64,000 nucleotides of DNA from Providencia stuartii (GTDB lineage: Bacteria > Pseudomonadota > Gammaproteobacteria > Enterobacterales > Enterobacteriaceae): NCBI GenBank assembly GCA_900455155.1, contig UGUC01000002.1:1488001-1552000 (forward strand), read 5' to 3'. The notes under the pieces are model-generated. The model saw only the letters and a program-made list of their open reading frames with translations, had not been told where the DNA came from and searched no databases. This document shows, piece by piece, positions 9,012-18,635 of the stretch. The position numbers and the translations under genes were made by a program. Position 1 is the stretch's first letter. The number at the start of each line of letters is the position of its first letter.

Positions 9012-10325
9012 TTATTTGTTTAGATAGTTATTAATTGCATTAAAAACTAATGAGGCTTCTAACGGCTGCCCATCTTCTGCTGGATGAGCAACTGGCCATG
9101 TGGACCACTGAACAATGACTAGCTGCTCTTTTGGATTGACCACAATAATTTGCCCAAAAATTCCCAATGCCCACAATGTATTGTTCCCATCTAGGCCCTC
9201 TTTAGGTTGTGCATTTTGCATTTTTTGCGGAACGCTATTGTTCCACCATTCAAAGCCATAGATCCCTTCTGGGTAACTTGGATTCACCGAGTTTTTCGCT
9301 TGTACCCAGCTTTTAGACTCATTCACCCAATTATCCGGTAATGATTTGTGACCATCTGGCAAGACTCCATTCCCTGCAAAAAATAGCCCAAACTTACCCC
9401 AATCCTCTAACGTGGCATTAAAACCATGTGCCCCTGTATTATGTTTATTTAATTCATAGCTTTGCCATACCCCGTCGCTCGTCATACCAAAAGGTTGCCA
9501 TATCTTATTTTCGAGATATTGTGCTATCGATACACCCGTTGCTTTTTCAAGTGTATCCCCTAATAACCACGCACCGCCTGAATTGTATTGCCACTCTTCC
9601 CCAGCTTTTGCATAGGATTTTCGTTTAGGATTGATAACTAACTGTTGCACACACTCATAGATTTTCGGGTTTGCTTCACACTCGGTCATTTTGGCAAAAT
9701 CTGAGTTTAGGTTTTCATAATCTTCCCCCCACTCAACCCCAGAGGTGTGTTGTAACAACTGCCTTATTGTCACATCTTCCCAAGCGGTTCCTTTAACACT
9801 TGGATTGTATTTAACGATGGCATCGTCTAATGAGGCTATTTTACCTTCCTGTAGTGCTATCCCAACTAGAGTTGAAACAACTGATTTTCCGACCGAGCGC
9901 GAGGTCCATAACGTTTTTGGCGTGTTTCCTTTACCATAATATTCAAAGACGACTTTTCCCTGTTTTATCACCATTAACGCGGTAACATCATTACGCTTAA
10001 TATAGTCATCAAGGTTATATGTCATCCCTTTCAATTGGTAAGTGACATCAACTAAGTTTTGAATTTCTCTTTCTAGCGGTTTGGGATTAATTGCATGGAA
10101 TACATCTCCGGGGTAAGAGCGGTAATCATTACGAAAACCAAGCAATCGTTCATTTTGATCCCATGTCAGCATGTCTTTAACATTTGGGTAGTGACTATCA
10201 ACAGGCTGAGGGCATTGCGATAAAGCAGGCACATGACATTCGTTGTCAGTTTGATTTGCATAACCATAGAGCGATGTAAAGAATAAAGCCGAGAATAAAC
10301 ATACATTTACTTTGTATTTTTTCAT
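9012..10325 (-). CDS. Exported serine hydrolase, beta-lactamase/CubicO family
   Basis: A 437-residue protein with a signal peptide (MKKYKVNVCLFSALFFTSLY, cleavage after about residue 23), so probably periplasmic. The serine beta-lactamase-like fold is marked by the nucleophile motif S-V-G-K (Ser144, Lys147), then LLQHTSGVEWG and the Tyr motif QYNSGGAWLLG near residue 247. These belong to the class C/esterase group that includes 6-aminohexanoate-dimer hydrolases and EstB esterases. The substrate cannot be told from sequence, and I see no reason to call it an antibiotic-resistance enzyme. A monocistronic unit with its own terminator. Confidence 0.8.
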   Translation of the reverse strand: MKKYKVNVCLFSALFFTSLYGYANQTDNECHVPALSQCPQPVDSHYPNVKDMLTWDQNERLLGFRNDYRSYPGDVFHAINPKPLEREIQNLVDVTYQLKGMTYNLDDYIKRNDVTALMVIKQGKVVFEYYGKGNTPKTLWTSRSVGKSVVSTLVGIALQEGKIASLDDAIVKYNPSVKGTAWEDVTIRQLLQHTSGVEWGEDYENLNSDFAKMTECEANPKIYECVQQLVINPKRKSYAKAGEEWQYNSGGAWLLGDTLEKATGVSIAQYLENKIWQPFGMTSDGVWQSYELNKHNTGAHGFNATLEDWGKFGLFFAGNGVLPDGHKSLPDNWVNESKSWVQAKNSVNPSYPEGIYGFEWWNNSVPQKMQNAQPKEGLDGNNTLWALGIFGQIIVVNPKEQLVIVQWSTWPVAHPAEDGQPLEASLVFNAINNYLNK

Positions 10326-10543
10326 AGGGTGACCTTTTATAATAATAATAACAACTAGCTCTTTTTATTGTCATTAATATCTTAGCGTTGGATTTTATTA
10401 TCGCTATCGACCAAAAAGACGAAGGGATACGGCTCTTTTATGGGATTACTTTTAATCTTCAGCAGTACTTTGGTGATTAAGTTGTTTATTAATCTGATTT
10501 CTGATTTGATAACACAGAAATTTATTATGTAACTGGGGGCTTA

Positions 10544-11014
10544 ATGGAAATTAGACTCGCTGTACCATCTGAAGCCGAACAACTTTGGTTTATCAGAAAT
10601 AACGCGATTCGTCACTCTTGTAAACAAAGCTTTAGCCATAGTGTGATTATGGCGTGGACGCCAGACAAAATGCCAGAAAGCTATCGAACTATGGTGGAAG
10701 AAAATCCATTTTTTGTGGTTGTTAATGAGCTTAATATTCCAATCGCCACAGGTTTCTTAAACCTTAAACAGCACAGTGTTGATGCTATTTTTACTTTACC
10801 TGAATATTCAGGTTTAGGCGCAGCCCGTTTAATTATGGACAGGATCAAACAAGAAGCTAAATCCCGTCATATCAAACAACTCACTTTAGAATCGACACCT
10901 AATGCCGAACGGTTTTATCAAAAACAAGGGTTTATTTCTCAAAACAAAGGCCAATATTATTCTGCATTAGCTCAAAGCTATCTTCCTTGTATTAATATGA
11001 CCTTATCGCTTTAG
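10544..11014 (+). CDS. GNAT-family N-acetyltransferase
   Basis: A 156-residue single GNAT domain. The acetyl-CoA binding motif A is the region FTLPEYSGLGAARLIMDRIKQEA (about 87-109), close to the R/Q-x-x-G-x-G/A signature. It is followed by LTLESTPNAERFYQKQGF, the usual motif B with Asn and Tyr near the catalytic site. Such enzymes acetylate an amine of a small molecule or protein; the acceptor is not predictable here. It stands alone between the serine hydrolase (divergent) and ycdX (convergent). Confidence 0.85.
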   Translation: MEIRLAVPSEAEQLWFIRNNAIRHSCKQSFSHSVIMAWTPDKMPESYRTMVEENPFFVVVNELNIPIATGFLNLKQHSVDAIFTLPEYSGLGAARLIMDRIKQEAKSRHIKQLTLESTPNAERFYQKQGFISQNKGQYYSALAQSYLPCINMTLSL

Positions 11015-11025
11015 CAACCTATTTC

Positions 11026-11055
11026 AGCCGTTTAATGATGACTAAACGGCTTTAT
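11026..11055 (+). terminator. Terminator after the GNAT gene
   Basis: A nine-base stem (agccgttta with taaacggct) is followed by TTTATAATTT. It lies between convergent genes and could serve both. Confidence 0.75.
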
Positions 11056-11058
11056 AAT

Positions 11059-11795
11059 TTAAAAATCAGCAAATTCAGGAATGGCTTTTCTTCCATGTGA
11101 TTCAAGAAAATCCAATACCCTGCGGGGAGTGACATTTAAGATCTGCTCTTGGGGAAAATCAATCGCGGTTAACATCTCAACCACTTTATCAAAATTACCT
11201 AAATATCCCGCATAATGTGAATCAGAGCCCAATGAAACCCAGCCACCCGCTTCTTTCACTGCTTTAGCTATTGCCAGACAATTTGATTCACTGCCAACGC
11301 GAGAATGCAAAAATGATGAGTTATTCATTTCCAATGCGACATTACACTCTTTTGCTGCTTGAGCAACCGCACGAATATCAATCGGGTATTTAGGGTTCCC
11401 CGGATGCGTAATAATGTGTACTTTGCCGCTTTGAATTGTGGCAATCATCGCTTCTGTATTATCTGCCTGACTTTGTGGTGCAAGAACTGGTTCATGAAAG
11501 CCCGCTAAGATAATATCTAATTGCCTGTTCATTTTTTCATTACAGTCGATTTCACCTTGCTTATTTTTAATATTCGCTTCAATACCGTAGAGCAAACCAA
11601 CGCCATTCACAATACGTGGCAAAATAGGCATATTGGCAAAATGCCACTGATGTGGAGCATCGTCCATTTCAGGGCATGATCTGTAATGGCAAACAGTTTT
11701 ATCCCTCTACGTGCTGCCTCGGAAAAATACTCATTAACCGTGCTATAGGCATGTGTGCTGGCAATAGTATGCGCATGCAAATCAACTTGATACAT
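11059..11795 (-). CDS. ycdX: PHP-domain phosphatase, YcdX type (one frameshift)
   Basis: Zinc-dependent PHP-family phosphatase of about 245 residues. The N-terminus [13 protein letters not shown] has the DxHxH metal motif. [34 protein letters not shown] and LGSDSHYAG supply the other metal ligands. The frame breaks near 11677: adding one G restores [17 protein letters not shown], matching E. coli YcdX. I treat the two pieces as one gene with a missing base. In E. coli YcdX is a phosphatase linked to swarming. Confidence 0.88.
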
Positions 11796-11947
11796 ATGCT
11801 ACCCTTCTAATTCTATTGTGTGCCTTCCGACACTATCAAATGATCATTCAAGCTAACATATCAAGATGTTATTACGATAGCGATGCCATAACTCATATTT
11901 TAATGGATACGCCAATATCAGCAATGACACGCCTAAATGACAAATAA

Positions 11948-11975
11948 AAAGAGCGAATATCTACTCGCTCTCTTT
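11948..11975 (-). terminator. Terminator of the racemase gene
   Basis: A seven-base stem (agagcga with tcgctct) followed, on the minus strand, by a run of five T. Confidence 0.75.
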
Positions 11976-11994
11976 TCCTACTATAATGCTATCT

Positions 11995-13218
11995 TTAATC
12001 AACAAGAATACGTTTGTTGGTCGCTCCCCAAAGAATTGACATTTCAGTAAATAATGCTCCACTGATATCTTCAACCTCTTCGGCAGTGATTTCACCATTA
12101 CCTTGTTTACCAAAGAAAACAACTTCATCTCCGGGTTGGACTTGCTTTAAGTCAGTCACATCGACCATCACGGTATTCATTGATGTTTTTCCTAATACAG
12201 GCACCGTCTGCCCATTAATTAATGCGTGCCCCGCATTGCTGAATACTCGGCGGTAGCCGTCAGCATAACCGACAGGAATATTAGCCAATACAGAGTCACG
12301 TTTTAGCGTATAGGTTCTGTCATAACCGACCGTGTTTCCTTTAGGGTAATGATTCACCGAGGCAATATTCGATTTTAATGTCATGACACGCTTATAGTCT
12401 TTCGTTGCTACCGTGTCACCATAGAAAATACCGCCAACACGCACCATATCAAGCCATGACTCAGGTACAGTGATGGTTGCATAGGTATTCGCTACATGCA
12501 AAATGACATCTTCACGCTTCAATCCAGTTACATCAAGGACTTGTTGTGACTGCTTTTTAAACTTCGCTAAATCTTTGCGGATTTGAGCCTCATCTTCTTC
12601 AGGGTAATGCGACATGATGCCAACAACTTTTAGCTGAGGTAATTGAGCAATCATTTTTGCGTCATTGAGGCCTTGCGCATGACTCACTTCTAGCCCATTA
12701 CGTGACATTCCCGCTGAATTCAACGCTAAATGGATTGGTATTACTTTATTTTGCTTTTTACCAATATCATTTAAACGCTGTGCCATATCGAGATTACCGA
12801 TAAGCTCTTCAACGTCATAGGCTGTTGCTTGTGCCATTTCTTGTTCAGTGGCATTACGCACTCTCATCAAACGGCCTTTGAAACCTAACTCTCTGACTTG
12901 TTTAAATTCTTGATTATTTGTTAAGCCAATACATTGCACATTATTTTCAATCATCAGAGGCGTTACCAGCGTCAAATCATGACCATACGCATCCCCTTTC
13001 AATACAGCACAAAGCGATGACTTATCCCCCAGCAACGCCTGCACTTTTTTAATATTGAAATCGAGTGCACTACGAGAAATTTCTATCCAAGAATTATTCA
13101 CAATAATGGGTTGGACTTGTGCGTCAGGGATCGCTTTGGTGTTGGTGTTTGCAGGTTGCTGGCAAGCTGTTGCGACCAATAGAGGAAGTAAAGCAAGATA
13201 TCTCAACCGAAATGACAT
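11995..13218 (-). CDS. bsr: Broad-spectrum amino-acid racemase, lipoprotein (Bsr type)
   Basis: A fold type III PLP racemase of 407 residues. It starts with a lipoprotein signal ending LVATAC (Cys19), so it should be periplasmic and membrane-anchored, unlike the cytoplasmic Alr/DadX. The PLP lysine is in [10 protein letters not shown] (Lys74), the same number as in Vibrio cholerae BsrV. The opposite catalytic Tyr is in [27 protein letters not shown] and [14 protein letters not shown] also follow BsrV rather than Alr. Bsr enzymes make non-canonical D-amino acids that modify peptidoglycan. Monocistronic. Confidence 0.88.
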   Translation of the reverse strand: MSFRLRYLALLPLLVATACQQPANTNTKAIPDAQVQPIIVNNSWIEISRSALDFNIKKVQALLGDKSSLCAVLKGDAYGHDLTLVTPLMIENNVQCIGLTNNQEFKQVRELGFKGRLMRVRNATEQEMAQATAYDVEELIGNLDMAQRLNDIGKKQNKVIPIHLALNSAGMSRNGLEVSHAQGLNDAKMIAQLPQLKVVGIMSHYPEEDEAQIRKDLAKFKKQSQQVLDVTGLKREDVILHVANTYATITVPESWLDMVRVGGIFYGDTVATKDYKRVMTLKSNIASVNHYPKGNTVGYDRTYTLKRDSVLANIPVGYADGYRRVFSNAGHALINGQTVPVLGKTSMNTVMVDVTDLKQVQPGDEVVFFGKQGNGEITAEEVEDISGALFTEMSILWGATNKRILVD

Positions 13219-13687
13219 CTTTTATATCCTTAGTAATCAATGAAATAGATTCTCCAATAAATTATTTTTATAATTATGGAGAGTGAAAATATACATTTGA
13301 TGCATATAGGATAGAAATAATATCAAGTTGAATATTTTGAACAAGCAATTAATGCAGTAAAAGTGAATAATTAATTATTTCGATTAAGGGTAAATAATAA
13401 CCAAGCCATTCAACAAAACAAACATAACCATTTGATAAATTTACATTAAAAAAGGTTTTCCTATCGGCATTAGCTAAAAGCACGTTTCTATGACGTGCAT
13501 ACAAACCCGATTAATCATGCTATTTATCATCATTATTTAGCCCATCATGGAAGTAACGTATTTAGTCACTTCCATAAAGCGAGCTTTACATCTAGTTATT
13601 TTGACGAATTGACAATATTAGTTAACTTTGTCAACATCTAAATAAGATTATCTAATAGCGTCAAATTTGCATTAACCTATATGGAGC
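13219..13687. other. Divergent promoter region, racemase and TetR gene
   Basis: About 470 AT-rich bases without an open frame of note. The left end serves the racemase on the minus strand. The right end holds an inverted repeat listed separately. No RNA gene is recognised. Confidence 0.5.
13609..13634. promoter_or_regulatory. Inverted repeat, candidate TetR operator
   Basis: Arms ttgacaa and ttgtcaa are separated by 12 bases, about 55 bases before the TetR-family gene. An interrupted palindrome at this distance is typical of TetR autoregulation. Inferred from position and symmetry only. Confidence 0.45.
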
Positions 13688-13693
13688 GTGGAT

Positions 13694-14248
13694 GTGCCAA
13701 TAAAGATGCACCAAGAAGAAATTAATCAACGACAAACGCATATTTTACAATCTGCTCGTTGGTGCTTCTTAAATTTTGGATTTAAAAAAACCTCACTTGA
13801 GGATATTGCGAACAGAGCCCATCTTTCTCGTACACTGTTATACAAACATTTTAAAGATAAAGAGCAAATTTTTATCAACGTATTTATTGAATGGTTGGTA
13901 TCAAGGCAACCTAGCGCCAAAAAAGTGGCTCACTCACAACGCTCCTCACAAGAGCGTTTAATGCAAGTTAGCCAATTACTGATCCTCGAACCTTGGGCTG
14001 ACAGGATAGGCGCACCGATGGGTGCAGAATTTTATGATATCTGTGAGCAGCTTGCCCCTGGTATTGTGCAGCAGCACCAGCAATTTATCCTGCAATGTGT
14101 TGCAGTCATTTTACAAGATGAGATGGCAGCAAAGGTCTTTTTATTGGCATTAAATGGCCAACTTGCAGATAACCCAACCACCACCGAATTATTTCAACGC
14201 ACAAAAATACTCGTTGACTGTTTTACAGCTCCCGTTTCGATTTGTTAA
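13694..14248 (+). CDS. TetR-family transcriptional regulator
   Basis: The N-terminal TetR helix-turn-helix is clear: ILQSARWCFLNFGFKKTSLEDIANRAHLSRTLLYKHFKDKEQIF carries the A..F...G...T....IA..A.vs...lY.hF.sKe pattern. The C-terminal ligand-binding part (about 120 residues) is not recognisable. The start is uncertain. GTG at 13694 is seven bases from GGAG and is used here; GTG at 13688 or ATG at 13706 are alternatives. The gene lies 95 bases upstream of an SDR gene on the same strand, which it probably regulates with itself. Confidence 0.8.
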   Translation: MPIKMHQEEINQRQTHILQSARWCFLNFGFKKTSLEDIANRAHLSRTLLYKHFKDKEQIFINVFIEWLVSRQPSAKKVAHSQRSSQERLMQVSQLLILEPWADRIGAPMGAEFYDICEQLAPGIVQQHQQFILQCVAVILQDEMAAKVFLLALNGQLADNPTTTELFQRTKILVDCFTAPVSIC

Positions 14249-14343
14249 AAAATCAGTCAATCACCATCATGTAGTAAGTTGTTTTCCATATTGAAATTAA
14301 GAGCGCGGGGCTTTTTTAGTGCTCATATATTAAGGAGAATTAC

Positions 14344-15331
14344 ATGAAAAAGAACCTATTCGGTGCCACCTCCACCGCTGATGACGTTTTAAATAACATC
14401 GATTTAAGTCATAAACGTATTCTCGTTACAGGAACTTCTTCTGGTCTTGGCGTTGAAATTGCTAGAGCATTAACCGCACGTGGCGCTCATGTTATTGGTA
14501 CCGTTCGCCATACTGCTAAAAGTGAAAAGCAAGCTCACGCTATTCGTGGCGCTAACCCACAAGGCAGTTTCGAGCTCGTTGAATTAGATCTTTCATCGCT
14601 TGCCTCTGTACGCACATGCTCTGACAAACTACTCGCAGCCGGAAAACCAATTGATATTATCATTAATAACGCTGGTGTGATGGCGACACCATTTGGTCAT
14701 ACTGCCGATGGTTTTTGAAACTCAGTTTGGTATTAACCACTTAGGTCATTTTGTACTTGTTAATCGCCTAATACCTTTATTAAATTCAGGCGCTCGTGTT
14801 ATTAGCGTTTCCTCAGCAGGACACCGTTTATTCGATTTTGATATTAACGATCTTAATTTCTCCTATACTGACTATCAGCCACAACTTGCCTATAGTCGTT
14901 CAAAGACTGCCAACATTTTATTTGCTGTTGAATTTGACCGCCGTTATCGCAACCTGGGTATTCGCGCTTGCGCTATTCACCCCGGTAATATTGCTACTAA
15001 CTTGAGCCGCAATATGTCGGCCGAAGATCAAGCCGAAATTGGCACCATGATCAATTCACTTAACCAGCAAGCCGGTTTATCCAGTTTAGAAACTAAAACA
15101 ATCCCACAAGGTGCAGCAACCACCGTATGGGCTGCTGCCGTCGCTGATGCGGATGAAATTGGTGGTCAATATTGCGAAGATTGCCAAGTTGCACAAGTTA
15201 ATGATGGACCGGGTTTTTTCGGTCTTCGCACTTATGCTATCGACCCACAACTTGCCAAAGCATTATGGCTAAAAAGCGAACAAATGGTTGGTGAAGCATT
15301 TCCTCAGAATAGTTCACTGCCGATAACTTAA
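14344..15331 (+). CDS. Short-chain dehydrogenase/reductase (one frameshift)
   Basis: NAD(P)-dependent oxidoreductase of the SDR family, about 328 residues once corrected. The cofactor motif TGTSSGLGVEIARAL (TGxxxGxG) begins near residue 32, followed by NNAGVMA. The catalytic Tyr and Lys are in YSRSKTAN, with ISVSSAGH supplying the Ser. A run of five T near 14712 should be four: the corrected text is ADGFETQFGINHLGHF, a hallmark of the retinol-dehydrogenase-like SDR group. The start follows AAGGAGAA. The substrate is unknown; co-location with a TetR regulator suggests induction by a small molecule. Confidence 0.85.
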
Positions 15332-15446
15332 TTACCCCTTTGCACGGTAAAAGTTATCTAGTCCATCCGCCCCTTTTCAATTAAGGGGCTTTCAAGCGTG
15401 TTTGCCTTTACGCGGTTTATCAACAACAAATAAACTAATCTTTATA

Positions 15447-15554
15447 AAAGTTCCATTTTAGTTACTTTAAATAAGTATTTTTATGCTAAAGTTCTTTTTT
15501 GGTTACACTACCAGCAACCTTTACTTAATAAAAATAAAGTACCATAATAGTTAC
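15447..15554. promoter_or_regulatory. Three 19-base direct repeats upstream of hipB
   Basis: Copies at 15447-15465, 15488-15506 and 15536-15554 share the pattern AAAGTwCy(6 variable, AT-rich)rGTTAC, with start-to-start spacings of 41 and 48 bases. Each contains two AGTtxC half-sites in direct orientation about 11 bases apart, one helical turn. They lie in the 150 bases before hipB, the expected place for the HipB autorepressor operators. Multiple operators are known in front of E. coli hipBA, although with a different sequence. Confidence 0.6.
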
Positions 15555-15600
15555 ATTATCGGTTATTTTTGCATTTAAAGTCACCAAATAGGGTCTTTAT

Positions 15601-15927
15601 ATGAATAATAAAATAAGTGCTATTGCACTTGCAGAGCAACTTGGAGAACGATTAAAACAGGCTCGCTTGAATCAAAACCTAACGCAATCTGAGGTCGCAG
15701 AATTTGCTGGTGTCGCACGTAAAACAGTTATCAATGCTGAGAAAGGTAAAGCGCAACTAGAAATTTTTATCGCTATCATGCAGGCTTTAAATTTAACGGA
15801 GCAACTTGATTTATTTTTACCTTCAAAACCTATTTCACCTATACAACTAGCTAAATTACAAGGAAAAAAGCGCCAAAGAGCATCTGGTCAGCGACAAGAG
15901 AATGAAGAGGAGCACATTGAATGGTAA
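15601..15927 (+). CDS. hipB: HipB-like antitoxin, XRE-family regulator
   Basis: A 108-residue DNA-binding protein. Its helix-turn-helix is LGERLKQARLNQNLTQSEVAEFAGVARKTVINAEKGKA (about 12-50), followed by the short dimer segment LEIFIAIMQALNLTEQLDLFLP and a charged tail. It overlaps the following hipA remnant by seven bases, the arrangement of type II hipBA operons. In such operons HipB represses its own promoter and holds the HipA kinase inactive. Here the partner kinase is lost, so HipB may now act only as a repressor of itself. Confidence 0.82.
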   Translation: MNNKISAIALAEQLGERLKQARLNQNLTQSEVAEFAGVARKTVINAEKGKAQLEIFIAIMQALNLTEQLDLFLPSKPISPIQLAKLQGKKRQRASGQRQENEEEHIEW

Positions 15928-16279
15928 TGGAAGTTATTAATGTCAATTATCATAATCAAACCATCGGTGCACTCAGTTTTGATACAGAGAGAAAGATTGG
16001 TGCTTTTGAATACGAACCCAGTTTTCTCAAAAAAGGATTGAACTATCCCCTTTAAAAATGCCTTTGTCTTCAACAATATTTCGCTTCCCAGAATTAGACT
16101 TTAACACCTTTAAAGGCCTTCCTGGTTTAATCGCAGACTCCCTACCCGATGACTTCGGTAATGCAGTCATCGATGAAACGATTGAACATGTCTCGAAATG
16201 GCCAACGTTAGCGAAGGAATGGGATGTGCCAAAGTCATTAATCGACGAGGTAAACGCGAATTTAAGGTTGAACATTTAA
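15921..16279 (+). pseudogene. hipA: hipA remnant with central kinase region deleted
   Basis: The N-terminal HipA subdomain is present (VNYHNQTIGALSFDTERKIG, then LSPLKMP and FKGLPGLIADSLPDDFGNAVID). It jumps straight to a typical HipA C-terminus (EHVSKWPTLAKEWDVP...VNANLRLNI). HipA toxins have about 430 residues. Here only about 119 remain, with the ATP-binding and catalytic loops all missing. In addition one T is missing near 16043, breaking the frame. The frameshift could be a sequence error like others in this window, but the internal deletion of roughly 300 codons cannot be. No kinase activity is possible. Confidence 0.85.
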
Positions 16280-16467
16280 TAAGGCGGCAATCACTTTCCG
16301 ACCATTCGATTAATACTTCTTCACGCGTAAAAACCATCTATCCATACTCTCTCTCTTAGCTAACGCTTTGTATTTTATCGCCTCTTTAATGATGCTTAGC
16401 CTTGTTCTTAATCACCTAATAAAAAATTCAATCTTCAATTATCTTACGCCTAGTAAATTGACATTAC

Positions 16468-16481
16468 GACATCATGATGTC
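16468..16481. promoter_or_regulatory. Perfect 14-base palindrome before the gntR gene
   Basis: gacatcatgatgtc is perfectly symmetric and ends 11 bases before the start codon of the GntR/UTRA gene. It is followed by a further catgat. A site overlapping the start region is typical for autoregulation by this family. Inferred. Confidence 0.5.
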
Positions 16482-16492
16482 ATGATTAGCGA

Positions 16493-17237
16493 ATGAAAAT
16501 TGAACAAGAACACACACCACTTTATGCTCAAGTCCAAGCGGCTTTAGCAGCTGACATCTCTACCGGTATTTTACCCCCCGGTAGTCAGCTCCCATCCGAA
16601 GAACAATTGGTCGAAAGGTTCAATGTCAGCCGCACGACTATCCGTAAGGCTATTGAAAACCTAGTTTCTCGTGGGCAAGTCGAAATCCGAAGAGGCAAAG
16701 GCACTTTTCGTCACAGAGCCTAAAATCACACAAGAGTTGACCGAATTGACAGGCTTTGTTGAAGATATGTTGGCTCTAGGCCGTACACCAACGGCTCGTT
16801 TGCTCGGAACACAGGTCGTGCCCGCTAAAGCTGATGTCGCTAAGCAGCTTTCAGTTTCAACAGGCAGCTTGGTGATGCAAATTAAACGCGTCCGTCTAGC
16901 CGATGGTGTCGCAATGTCTTTTGATGAGACGTACCTACCACAGGAGATTGGTGAAAAGATCACTACGCATAACCTTGATGTTGAGCCAATTTTTTCTCTA
17001 CTGGAAGATAAATATCACTTACCACTGACCGAAGCAGAATATCGACTTGAAGCGGTTACCGCTTCTGCTGAAGTCGCACAGGCTCTCAATATTCAGCCGG
17101 GAGGTGCTGTCTTTATGATTGAACGTACATCCTATACTCATGGGCATCGCCCTATTGATTACGAAAAACTCTATTACCGTGGCGATCTAATTCGTTTTGT
17201 GACTCGCTTGGTTCGACGTCCACGTGACCGTTCATGA
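16493..17237 (+). CDS. GntR-family regulator, HutC/UTRA subfamily (one frameshift)
   Basis: About 247 residues after correction. The N-terminal winged helix is TPLYAQVQAALAADISTGILPPGSQLPSEEQLVERFNVSRTTIRKAIENLVSRG, the canonical GntR pattern. The rest is a UTRA effector domain (MSFDETYLP, YRLEAVTASAEVAQALNI, FMIERTSYTHGHRPIDYEKLYYRGD). An extra C near 16709 separates the two domains; removing it reads KGTFVTEPKI. UTRA domains bind small molecules. It leads an apparent operon with a TSUP transporter 15 bases downstream, so it probably controls that exporter. Confidence 0.85.
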
Positions 17238-17252
17238 TAGGGAAATTAAGTC

Positions 17253-18100
17253 ATGGGATCTTTATGGCTAGTTTTAGCTGCATTTAGCGCAAGCGCCCTT
17301 GGCGGCGTATTAGGTATGGCAAGTGGTATCTTTATTGTACCCATCCTGATATTCATCTTTGGTATTGATATTCATATTGCGATCGGAGCAAGTCTTATTT
17401 CTGTGATTGCTTGCTCATGTGTGAGTGCTGCTCCCTTTCTTAAAAGACGCCTTGCAAATGTAAGATTGGCCATCGTTCTTGAAACGGCTACGACGATTGG
17501 AGCATTAACGGGCGTGTTTCTTATCGGAATAATTTCAACGCCAGTGTTATATGGGCTATTCGCTATTATTCTTGGGCTTTCTGCTAAACAAATGTTGACT
17601 CGAAGGCATCAAACACATCATGTCACCTCTCCACCTACAAGCTGGGCAAGTCGATTACAATTACACGCCAGCTACCCTGACCGTGTCGGAAAAGAAGTCA
17701 GTTATCAAATAGGGCATTTACCACTCGGTATGTTACTTATGTACGGTGCAGGTTTACTTTCCGCACTACTCGGTATTGGTTCTGGTGTTCTTAAAATTCC
17801 TGCGATGGATTCTGCTTTACGACTCCCTCTTAAAGTTTCTTCTGCCACATCAAACTTTATGATCGGTGTTACTGCGACTGCCAGTGCCTGCGCTTATTTT
17901 GTTCGTGGTGATATCGATATTGATATTGCGGGGCCTATCACTTTAGGCTCGGTTATTGGTGCGCTCATTGGCGCGCGCTTACTGATGTGGTTACCAGCGG
18001 AAAAAATTGCGGATCTTTTTTCGTCATCATTCTCGCACTATTGGCAGTTCAAATGCTGTTAAGTGCTTTTGATATCCAACTTTTGGCTGAGTCTGTGTAG
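17253..18100 (+). CDS. TauE/SafE (TSUP) family membrane transporter (one frameshift)
   Basis: A polytopic membrane protein of about 282 residues with two homologous halves, each containing a Gly-rich motif (GGVLGMASGIFIVPIL near residue 12; LLGIGSGVLKIPAMD near 170), as in sulfite-exporter/TSUP proteins. One T is missing from a T run near 18021. With it the protein continues ADLFFVIILALLAVQMLL and ends at 18100, one base before the next start codon. Substrates of TSUP proteins include sulfite, sulfoacetate and other small organic acids; none can be chosen here. Between a UTRA regulator and a DUF1634 partner. Confidence 0.83.
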
Positions 18101-18101
18101 A

Positions 18102-18419
18102 ATGAAGAAGCTCACAAAAAATATAGAAATACGAGATCAACTTATTGCGAATTTGCTCTGGTATGGTACATGGTTTGCGACAGTACTGATAGCCATCGGC
18201 GTTATTATCAATGCACTTGCTGCCTATTTCCCATTATCATTCGGCGGTTATCCCATCATAAAAATAGGTATTATTTTATTTATTTTTCTTCCTGTTGCTC
18301 GAGTCATACTCATGCTAGTGCTATTTTTACGTGAGCACGATTATCTCTACGCTACGATTGCTTGTTTTGTTCTATGTACAATAGCGGCAGGTGTATTTAT
18401 TGAAATAGACCTCCCCTAG
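18102..18419 (+). CDS. DUF1634-family small membrane protein
   Basis: A 105-residue protein with three hydrophobic segments (about 22-42, 50-72, 82-102) and a short charged N-terminus. Proteins of the DUF1634 family are commonly encoded next to TSUP transporters, and the start here lies one base after the TSUP stop codon, so the two are co-translated. The starting Met (MKKLTKNIEIRDQL) is preferred over in-frame codons inside the upstream gene. Role unknown; perhaps an accessory subunit of the transporter. Confidence 0.75.
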   Translation: MKKLTKNIEIRDQLIANLLWYGTWFATVLIAIGVIINALAAYFPLSFGGYPIIKIGIILFIFLPVARVILMLVLFLREHDYLYATIACFVLCTIAAGVFIEIDLP

Positions 18420-18635
18420 CCTGACGTGTTGTCTATTCTTCTTGGATCACAAAAGTTTATACGTCTGTTTTAGAGCCTTCTCTGTAGAAAATAAGGAACA
18501 TTATTCACCAGATGGAAAAACTAGCCCAGATGGGAGTTTAGCGTACTTTAGCAATAACTAATCATAATCCTAAAGCAAATTCATTATATGTTTGATAAAA
18601 AGGAAACTCTCTATCCTGAATTTTCAAAGAATAAA

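Noticed and set aside
9012..10325. Calling the serine hydrolase an AmpC-type resistance beta-lactamase
   Set aside because: The Tyr motif is YNSGG rather than the class C pattern and no KTG box is clear; the family is broader.
11995..13218. Annotating the racemase as housekeeping alr or dadX
   Set aside because: The lipoprotein signal and BsrV-like motifs argue for the periplasmic broad-spectrum group.
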